In this document: positions 49,498-54,814 of the stretch, piece after piece
Layout of the letters: every line of letters begins with the position of its first letter
Position numbering within the stretch: position 1 is the stretch's first letter
Assembly: GCA_900314935.1 (NCBI GenBank)
Contig: OMXE01000017.1
Coordinates: forward strand, 1-54,814
Length of the DNA stretch: 54,814 bases
From: an uncultured Prevotella sp.
GTDB taxonomy: Bacteria; Bacteroidota; Bacteroidia; Bacteroidales; Bacteroidaceae
Reading direction: 5' to 3'
Program-made: the position numbers and the translations under genes
Notes under the pieces: generated by a model
Seen by the model: the letters and a program-made list of their open reading frames with translations, nothing else
Told to the model about the DNA's origin: nothing
Database searches by the model: none

Positions 49498-50851
49498 TCT
49501 GTCGTCGCTCCGAATGGTGGGAGCTGTTGCTCTGCTGTTAAGCGATGTGTCAGGCGTTCTTTTTGGGGTGCTTTACATCGTTTGCGGCCTCAGCGACATA
49601 GCCGACGGGTGGCTGGCTCGGAAGCTGAGGTGCGTTACCAGGACTGGAGCATTGCTGGATAGTCTGGCAGACATCTGCTTCGTAGCGTGTTGTGCCTGGA
49701 AGCTCCTGCCGAAACTCGAACTGCCGCAATGGTTATGGCTGTGGGCAGGAGTAATTGTCGCGATTAAAGTTGTGAATCAGCTTTCGGCACTTGTGAGGTA
49801 CGGGCGTTGCTGCTTCCCTCACACCACAGCGAACAAGTGGGCGGGTTTCCTGCTATTCATTGCAGTACCCATGACATTTTGGTCAATCATTCCCATCACC
49901 ATTGTGGCTTCCGTCGCCACGTTTGCAGCGATTCAAGAGGGTCATTTCATAAGGACAAGAAATAATATGAGAAAGATAGTAACACTGGTTTATGCATTGG
50001 TTGCTACATCGTGTTTGGCTCAAGAGCCAACGTACGGAGCAGCGAGAGTCATCCGAGCTCGCTCGGAGATGGCCGAGTCGTGTCGGACGAAGGCGAAGCC
50101 AATAAGCGACAGTACCAGATATGGTGCATGCATCATGCGCAATGGCTCTATTGTTGGCATTAACGAAAACGAGCGTTTTGCGATGCATAGTGTGATGAAG
50201 TTCCCGCAAGCGTTATACGTTGCCAATTACCTGAGTCGGAAAGGATTGGATCTTGATGACACAATCGTTGTTGATAAAGCAGACCTGATGCAAGACACCT
50301 GGTCGCCAATGCTAAAGCTATTTGAAGGCAAAAAGGCCTTTTCGTATGCGGAACTGCTGGAATTATCTCTCGTTCAAAGCGACAACAATGCCAGCGAACT
50401 CCTTTTCAGGTTTTGCGGTAAGCCCAAAGCGGTAGAGAAGTACATGAGAAGACTTGGATTCCACGATATTCATATCCGCATGACAGAGGAACAGATGCAC
50501 AAGAATCCGGCAAAGGCCATCGAAAACAATTCCACCCCCGCCGAAATAGTTCGTTTGTTCGGGTGGTTTTATCAGCATAAAAATGACAACCCATATCTGA
50601 CGTTCATCTGGAAGGCGATGGTGAACTGCTCAACGGGACTGAAACGAATCCCTGCTGCGATACCCGTAGATGCCCGTATCGTACATAAGACAGGTACGGG
50701 ATTCCCATCACCTAAAGGAGAGCAAGACATGAACGATGCAGGTATCATTTTCATGCCTGATGGAAGCCATGCCATTATCGCCATTTTCACGATGCACTCA
50801 CCATCTGAGGAAGTGGTAGCAAATATTGCCAGGCAACTATTAGCACAATAA
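49478..50851 (+). CDS. CDP-alcohol phosphatidyltransferase / class A beta-lactamase in one reading frame
   Basis: A single 457-codon frame with two parts. Residues 1-163 are a CDP-alcohol phosphatidyltransferase: the motif DG-x2-AR-x8-G-x3-D-x3-D is complete (Asp43, Gly44, Ala47, Arg48, Gly57, Asp61, Asp65) within about five membrane helices. From Met164 (ATG at 49967) a second protein begins with its own signal-like segment (MRKIVTLVYALVATSCLAQ) and all class A beta-lactamase motifs: SVMK with Ser238, SDN 301-303, an A2-type Glu in MTEEQMHKN and KTG 404-406. No stop lies between. Either a true fusion exists or translation starts again at 49967. The beta-lactamase N-terminus carries a hairpin insert (50036-50100) in place of its usual first helix. 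Confidence 0.8.
   Translation: MKHLPNSLSSLRMVGAVALLLSDVSGVLFGVLYIVCGLSDIADGWLARKLRCVTRTGALLDSLADICFVACCAWKLLPKLELPQWLWLWAGVIVAIKVVNQLSALVRYGRCCFPHTTANKWAGFLLFIAVPMTFWSIIPITIVASVATFAAIQEGHFIRTRNNMRKIVTLVYALVATSCLAQEPTYGAARVIRARSEMAESCRTKAKPISDSTRYGACIMRNGSIVGINENERFAMHSVMKFPQALYVANYLSRKGLDLDDTIVVDKADLMQDTWSPMLKLFEGKKAFSYAELLELSLVQSDNNASELLFRFCGKPKAVEKYMRRLGFHDIHIRMTEEQMHKNPAKAIENNSTPAEIVRLFGWFYQHKNDNPYLTFIWKAMVNCSTGLKRIPAAIPVDARIVHKTGTGFPSPKGEQDMNDAGIIFMPDGSHAIIAIFTMHSPSEEVVANIARQLLAQ
50036..50100 (-). repeat. Hairpin insert family, copy C (in the beta-lactamase part)
   Basis: On the plus strand GGAGCAGCGAGAG is followed by the stem CAT-CCGAGC-tc-GCTCGG-..ATG (50050-50071) and GGCCGAGTCG. It encodes residues AARVIRARSEMAESCR in frame and aligns along its length with copy D at 43349. 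Confidence 0.75.
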
Positions 50852-50862
50852 GTTATTGTTTT

Positions 50863-50900
50863 AAAGCAAAAAGAAAATCGATTTTCTTTTTGCTTTTTTT
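50863..50900. terminator. Terminator, perfect 34-bp palindrome
   Basis: AAAGCAAAAAGAAAATCG pairs with ATTTTCTTTTTGCTTT, followed by TTTT. It ends the DUF3795/beta-lactamase unit. Confidence 0.85.
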
Positions 50901-50911
50901 CTTGTTTATTT

Positions 50912-50919
50912 GTACCTTT
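50912..50919 (+). promoter_or_regulatory. -7 promoter element of the vanW-permease unit
   Basis: TACCTTTG lies 7 bp before the VanW ATG, so the transcript would be nearly leaderless. Confidence 0.5.
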
Positions 50920-50925
50920 GGCGGC

Positions 50926-51759
50926 ATGAAACGGAAAATGTTCTGCGAGATTTGTCCTTTCACCTATCGCCTGTCGATGGAGAAGGAGATTATGAAACGG
51001 TGCCTGAAGGACACGTTTCAGCATACGCTTTTCGCTAAGGAGCGGACTGACACTGCTTTGCCCGTTCTGGTTTATCGGCATAACTCCCTGATCCGTCGCC
51101 GACTGGGTAACGTCAACATGCAACTGCAGGAGAACAAAGCTACGAACCTGGCCCTGGCGGTTAAACATATCGACGGACTGCTCATTCATCCTGGCGAGAC
51201 CTTCTCGGTGTGGAAGCAGGTAGGACGAACCACAAAGAAGAAAGGTTACAAGGAGGGACTCACCATTGCTAAAGGTCAGCCGGCACAGGGCATTGGTGGC
51301 GGATTGTGCCAACTGTCGAACCTGATTCACTGGATGGTGCTGCATAGCGATCTGACCATCACCGAGCATCATCATCACGACGGGTTGGATCTCTTTCCCG
51401 ATTTCGGTAGACAGATTCCTTTCGGCACGGGAACAAGCATTTCGTATAACTACATTGATTACCGGGTAAAGAACAATACTTCCAATACCTATCAGCTACG
51501 ACTGTGGGTGGACGAAGAATACCTGTGTGGTGAACTGCGGGCAGAAGAAACACTGCCGCATACTTTCCATATTCATGCGGAGAACGAATACTTCTCTCGT
51601 GAAGGAGAAAATGTCTTTCGTAACGGAGAGGTTTACCGTGATACGATTGATCGTGTTACCGGCGAATGCATCAACCGTGAGCTTATTCGTACTAACCATG
51701 CCAAGGTGATGTACGAATGTCCTCCCTCTGTAGTGATCAGGGAACAGAATGAACAATGA
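50926..51759 (+). CDS. VanW family protein
   Basis: A 277-residue protein. The VanW core is SVWKQVGRTTKKKGYKEGLTIAKGQPAQGIGGGLCQLSNLIHWMVLHSDLTITEHHHH, with the family's GIGGGLCQLS signature at about residue 124. VanW is an accessory protein of some vancomycin-resistance operons, with unknown biochemical role; many Bacteroidetes carry chromosomal copies. No signal peptide is seen. The start is the ATG at 50926 after the promoter. The permease gene starts 5 bp after its stop. Confidence 0.88.
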   Translation: MKRKMFCEICPFTYRLSMEKEIMKRCLKDTFQHTLFAKERTDTALPVLVYRHNSLIRRRLGNVNMQLQENKATNLALAVKHIDGLLIHPGETFSVWKQVGRTTKKKGYKEGLTIAKGQPAQGIGGGLCQLSNLIHWMVLHSDLTITEHHHHDGLDLFPDFGRQIPFGTGTSISYNYIDYRVKNNTSNTYQLRLWVDEEYLCGELRAEETLPHTFHIHAENEYFSREGENVFRNGEVYRDTIDRVTGECINRELIRTNHAKVMYECPPSVVIREQNEQ

Positions 51760-51764
51760 AATGA

Positions 51765-52994
51765 ATGGATGATATGCGGGAGATTTGGATGCTGATCAAT
51801 CAGATGTCGCCGTATCTGCTTCTGGGATTCGGTTTCGCAGGACTGCTGCACGCTTTTGTGCCGGCAGTGCTCTATCGGCGTTATCTGGGGGGAAATGATT
51901 TCCGGTCGGTATTGTGGGCGGCGATGATTGGTGTACCGCTGCCGCTCTGTTCTTGCGGCGTGATTCCTACGGCCATGTCTTTACGTAAGGAGGGAGCTTC
52001 GAAGGGGGCTACCACCTCGTTCCTGATTGCTACACCGCAGACGGGCGTGGATTCTATTCTTGCCACTGCCTCATTACTTGGTGTTCCCTTTGCCATCCTC
52101 CGTCCTGTGGCTGCGCTGGTTACTTCCCTAGTAGGGGGCGAGATGGTGAATTTCGCCAATCGTAATCAGCCGTCGGAAAACGTTAGTCAGCAGGTGGAGC
52201 AATCTGTAGAGAAACTGTCATTCACTCAACGACTGATGGTGGCCTTGCGCTATGGTTATGTGGATATGGTGCAGGATATTGGGCGTTGGCTTGTGATGGG
52301 ACTCATTATCGCGGCGCTGATTACGGTTCTTGTACCTGACGATTTCTTCCTGCGCTTTGCTGATACGCCGATGATAGGGATGCTCTTGATGATTGCCATC
52401 TCGATACCGATGTATGTATGCGCCACAGGATCTATTCCCATTGCCGTTGCCTTGATGCTCAAGGGAATCACTCCTGGTGCTGCCCTCGTGCTACTCATGG
52501 CTGGTCCGGCGTGTAACATGGCTTCTATATTGGTCATCCGTAAGGTGCTGGGCAAGAAAACACTGTGGTTCTATCTGCTCTCCATCACACTCGGAGCTAT
52601 CGTGTTTGGCTTGGGTATCGACTACCTGTTGCCGCGGGAATGGTTTACCTCGCACTTGACACAATCGCATGCCTGCTGTCATGAGGCGCCTGCTTTCTTC
52701 AATGTCGTATGTAGCATCGTACTCGGTGCCTTGCTTGTGTATGCGCTCATCAAACGTTTGATACCTACTAAAAACAATCATACAATGGAAAAAAGACTAT
52801 TCAAAGTGGAGGGCATGATGTGTAACCACTGTCGTGCCAATGTGGAGAAAGCGCTCCAGCAGTTGGAGGGCGTTACCAGCGTAGAGGTTGATCTTACAGC
52901 AGGAACAGCCGCAATAGAAGGTTCTGTGAGTGATGAGGAAGTCATCAACTCGATTACCGGAATCGGTTATTCTGCAACCAAACTGTTGAATTAG
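51765..52994 (+). CDS. SO_0444-type Cu/Zn efflux permease with C-terminal HMA domain
   Basis: A 409-residue fusion. Residues 1-330 are a permease of the ArsP/DUF318 superfamily with eight or more helices and the conserved GVPLPLCSCGVIPTAMSLRKEGASKGATTSFLIATPQTGVDS, plus MYVCATGSIPIAVALMLKG and LLMAGPACNMAS. The CSCG Cys pair and C/N-rich helices resemble SO_0444 metal efflux carriers. Residues about 341-409 are a heavy-metal-associated domain (FKVEGMMCNHCRANVEKALQQL, MxCxxC). Probably exports Cu+ or Zn2+. It shares an operon with vanW; its 3' end is followed within 5 bp by a 22-bp repeat array. Confidence 0.85.
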   Translation: MDDMREIWMLINQMSPYLLLGFGFAGLLHAFVPAVLYRRYLGGNDFRSVLWAAMIGVPLPLCSCGVIPTAMSLRKEGASKGATTSFLIATPQTGVDSILATASLLGVPFAILRPVAALVTSLVGGEMVNFANRNQPSENVSQQVEQSVEKLSFTQRLMVALRYGYVDMVQDIGRWLVMGLIIAALITVLVPDDFFLRFADTPMIGMLLMIAISIPMYVCATGSIPIAVALMLKGITPGAALVLLMAGPACNMASILVIRKVLGKKTLWFYLLSITLGAIVFGLGIDYLLPREWFTSHLTQSHACCHEAPAFFNVVCSIVLGALLVYALIKRLIPTKNNHTMEKRLFKVEGMMCNHCRANVEKALQQLEGVTSVEVDLTAGTAAIEGSVSDEEVINSITGIGYSATKLLN

Positions 52995-52998
52995 GATT

Positions 52999-53086
52999 AT
53001 TCCCACGTTGGGAACACTTTATTCCCACGTTGGGAACATTTTATTCCCATGCTGGGAACATTTTATTCCCAACGTGGGAATATTTT
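52999..53086. repeat. Four tandem 22-bp units with palindromic cores
   Basis: Units begin at 52999, 53021, 53043 and 53065, exactly 22 bp apart. Each core has the same arms TTCCCA / TGGGAA and a three-base centre that varies: CGT, CGT, TGC, ACG. An AT-rich spacer (ACATTTTA type) separates the cores. The spacing is about two helical turns, on one face of the DNA, as for protein-binding arrays. They could also act in RNA as weak hairpins. Confidence 0.92.
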
Positions 53087-53400
53087 TATCGACTTCTGTA
53101 AAATTTCACTACAAATTTGCTTTAGGAAATGCTGCCATTTTGTGTATTTCCGAAAGACCTAACATTAAAAAACCTTAGTTGTTTGATTATGAGTAATTTA
53201 ACTTCAAAAACAGGTCTTAAAGACCTAACATAAGACCTAACAAATACCTAACATAAGACCTAACATGACACCTAACATTTTGATCTGGTAAAAGTTTTCG
53301 GTTTATTTTACAAAATAATTGTACTTTTTTAGGGTGAAAATTTGGAAATCGCGCAAAAATTTTGTACCTTTGCACTGCGAAATTTGAAAGGCCCGACGCT
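53087..53400 (+). promoter_or_regulatory. Iteron-like CCTAACA array and promoter upstream of the VapE-like gene
   Basis: CCTAACA occurs at 53224, 53236, 53247, 53259 and 53271, i.e. every 11-12 bp, and an outlier copy at 53158 is exactly 66 bp before the first. The stretch is AT-rich. TTTG at 53341-53344 and TACCTTTG at 53365-53372 (20 bp apart) form the promoter for the gene at 53401. No other gene is seen in this gap. Confidence 0.85.
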
Positions 53401-54654
53401 ATGAGAAACACCCATATGCCAATCCCGCCTAAACTTAATAATCTTTATTCAATGACCCAAAAAACAATGATCAATGGAGAATCTATGTCTCCTCTCTTGG
53501 AGACAACGCTCGTAGTGGAGCAGTTCCTCAATGAAAACTACTGTTTCCGTCGCAATGTGCTGAACGGGAAGGTAGAGTTTGCAACCAAGTCGGATTCGCT
53601 CACCTGGCGGCCTCTGACTCAAGAGGCGATCAACAGCATCATCCGCCGTGCCAAGAAAGAGCAGGTATGCGAAAAAGGGAGTCCGAAGACGGAAATCATG
53701 GAGTTTGTTTACTCTGAGGATGTACCTGTGTATAATCCTGTTGGCGACTACCTGAAACAACTGCCCCAATGGGATGGTAAGAACCACGTTGCCCAACTGT
53801 TCGGTCGACTGCCCGGCATCACCTCCGAGCAACAGGGATTCCTTTCCACCTGGCTGTTGTCTGCTGTGGCGCACTGGCTTCAGATGGATACCCTTCATGG
53901 TAATGAGTGTGTACCTACCTTGATTGGTGCTCAGGGATGTGGTAAGACTACCTTTTTCCACCGACTGCTGCCTGCCGATTTACGGGAATACTATCTTGAC
54001 CATCTGAACCTGTCGAACAAGTTCGATAAGGAGATGGCTCTGACGAACAATCTCTTGGTGAACCTGGATGAGTTGGATGCCATTCGCCCCAGTCAGCATG
54101 CTGCCTTGAAACAGACGCTCTCGAAGAGTAAGGTGAACGGCCGACCTATCTATGGGGCCTCTCAAGAAGACCGTCCGCGCTTCGCCTCATTCGTGGCAAC
54201 GACCAACAATCCTCATCCGCTGACTGATCCCACTGGTAGTCGCCGATATATCTGTCTGCAGATCCCCGAAGGACAGTATATTGACAATACGGGCGAGATT
54301 GATTACGGGCAGCTTTATGCGCAGGTGGTGTATGAACTGACAGTGGCAAAGACTCCTTATTGGTTCACGAATGATGAAGTGGCACGCATTCAGCAGATGA
54401 ACCATAATTATATGCAGCAGAAAGATATCGGAGAGATGGTTGAAATATGCTTCCGCAAGCCCAAGGAGGGCGAGGTTGCTAAGCTGATGAACACGAAGAT
54501 GCTACTGAGTCATATCCAGAAGGAATACCCTTCAGTGGATATCAATCATGGTAACAAGATTCGTGTAGGGCATGTCATGACAACCCTCGGCTATGAGTCG
54601 TCAGATCATAGCAATGTACCCTTCTATAAAGTTATCCCTTTACGGGCTGCATAG
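53401..54654 (+). CDS. VapE/VirE-like P-loop ATPase (SF3-helicase-like) with DUF3874-type tail
   Basis: A 417-residue protein. The N-terminal 100 residues (SPLLETTLVVEQFLNENYCFRRN..., WRPLTQEAINSIIRRAKKE) resemble the domain before VirE-type ATPases in Bacteroidetes. The ATPase core has Walker A GAQGCGKT (about 176-183), Walker B LLVNLDELD, and sensor motif SFVATTNN with TGSRRY, as in VapE and superfamily 3 helicases of phages and satellites. The C-terminal segment (EYPSVDINHGNKIRVGHVMTTLGYESSDH) is DUF3874-like. No primase domain is attached. It is flanked on both sides by inverted arrays of phased 7-bp repeats. The ATG at 53401 follows the promoter; the exact start is uncertain by a few codons. 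Confidence 0.82.
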   Translation: MRNTHMPIPPKLNNLYSMTQKTMINGESMSPLLETTLVVEQFLNENYCFRRNVLNGKVEFATKSDSLTWRPLTQEAINSIIRRAKKEQVCEKGSPKTEIMEFVYSEDVPVYNPVGDYLKQLPQWDGKNHVAQLFGRLPGITSEQQGFLSTWLLSAVAHWLQMDTLHGNECVPTLIGAQGCGKTTFFHRLLPADLREYYLDHLNLSNKFDKEMALTNNLLVNLDELDAIRPSQHAALKQTLSKSKVNGRPIYGASQEDRPRFASFVATTNNPHPLTDPTGSRRYICLQIPEGQYIDNTGEIDYGQLYAQVVYELTVAKTPYWFTNDEVARIQQMNHNYMQQKDIGEMVEICFRKPKEGEVAKLMNTKMLLSHIQKEYPSVDINHGNKIRVGHVMTTLGYESSDHSNVPFYKVIPLRAA

Positions 54655-54661
54655 ACTAAAA

Positions 54662-54779
54662 TGTTAGGTCTTATGTTACCTTTTTGTTAGGTTTATGTTA
54701 GGTTTTTGTTAGGTGTTCTAAGTATACTATTTAAGTTAACACATTTAAATTCAATAAGTTATCAAAATTCAATGTTAGG
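54662..54779. repeat. Inverted iteron-like TGTTAGG array downstream of the VapE-like gene
   Basis: TGTTAGG (the complement of the left array) occurs at 54662, 54685, 54696 and 54707, with a degenerate TGTTACC at 54674, again every 11-12 bp. An outlier copy at 54773 is exactly 66 bp beyond the last. The array mirrors the one at 53158-53277 in copy number, phase and outlier distance. The gap is AT-rich with no gene up to the window end. Confidence 0.88.
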
Positions 54780-54814
54780 TCTTATGGAAAATCAACTAAA
54801 ATACGAAAATATCC

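Noticed and set aside
42531..51759. Acquired antibiotic-resistance island (CAT, beta-lactamase, VanW)
   Set aside because: The genes are divergent from the known resistance versions, no integrase or transposase is nearby, and promoters and spacing look native. They are kept as chromosomal homologues.
52999..53086. CRISPR array
   Set aside because: The 22-bp units are directly tandem with palindromic cores and no unique spacers, and no cas genes are present.
53158..54779. Insertion sequence with the ATPase as transposase
   Set aside because: No DDE, HUH or tyrosine/serine recombinase motif is present in the gene, and no target-site duplication could be identified; the Walker motifs indicate a VapE/SF3-like ATPase.

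Overview
The window looks like chromosome of a Bacteroidales bacterium, most likely Prevotella or a close relative. Supporting signs are the Bacteroidetes promoter pattern (TTTG, about 20 bp, TAnnTTTG) ahead of most genes, the near absence of Shine-Dalgarno sites, STN/carboxypeptidase-like TonB-type receptors, DUF4252 and DUF4827 proteins, a TamB-TamL pair, and a VapE-like gene of the type common in Bacteroidales. This assignment is inference; no 16S is present.

Layout. 1-1.2 kb: the end of an rRNA operon (5S 3' part and terminator), a small secreted lytic-transglycosylase-like gene behind a structured leader, a 9-bp minisatellite and an initiator tRNA-Met. 1.3-4.5 kb: a TetR regulator with a palindromic operator, FabG, and a GH43 lipoprotein. 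4.5-11.1 kb: a SIMPL protein, an ECF sigma / mini-FecR / STN-receptor signalling trio, an alpha/beta hydrolase and an RluA-type pseudouridine synthase. 11.3-18.4 kb: tamB-tamL. 18.4-22.6 kb: a nucleotidyltransferase, a DHH phosphoesterase, a DUF4827 lipoprotein and a phosphoglucosamine mutase. 22.6-25.4 kb (minus strand): an ECF sigma factor and membrane partner between two DUF4252 genes, plus an SDR. 25.5-35.8 kb: glutathione peroxidase, DUF418 protein, GNAT, ZIP transporter, methyltransferase, an RND pump / LolA-like / outer-membrane-barrel operon, flavodoxin and a choloylglycine-hydrolase-family enzyme.

35.8-53 kb is accessory-like. A membrane LytTR regulator is divergent from a LiaF-like gene and an outer-membrane barrel receptor. 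An eight-gene, tightly packed operon follows (acetyltransferases, a putative HExxH metalloprotein, a membrane acyltransferase, a chloramphenicol-acetyltransferase-like enzyme, a PNPOx-fold protein). Then come a second receptor of the same kind, a truncated effector-binding gene, DUF3795, a continuous frame joining a CDP-alcohol phosphatidyltransferase to a class A beta-lactamase, VanW and a Cu/Zn-efflux permease with an HMA tail. A 32-bp two-half-site motif lies 24-27 bp upstream of the -7 element of three of these units, suggesting a LytTR envelope-stress regulon.

The strongest unexplained signals are: (1) at 53-54.8 kb, a VapE-like P-loop ATPase gene bracketed by mirror-image arrays of helically phased CCTAACA / TGTTAGG repeats, each with an outlier copy exactly 66 bp beyond, and preceded by four tandem 22-bp palindromic units; (2) a family of hairpin inserts with compensating stem changes that has entered or abutted at least four genes between 35.8 and 50.1 kb; (3) heptanucleotide tracts of about 4.8 copies, with different unit sequences, inside or at the start of coding sequences.
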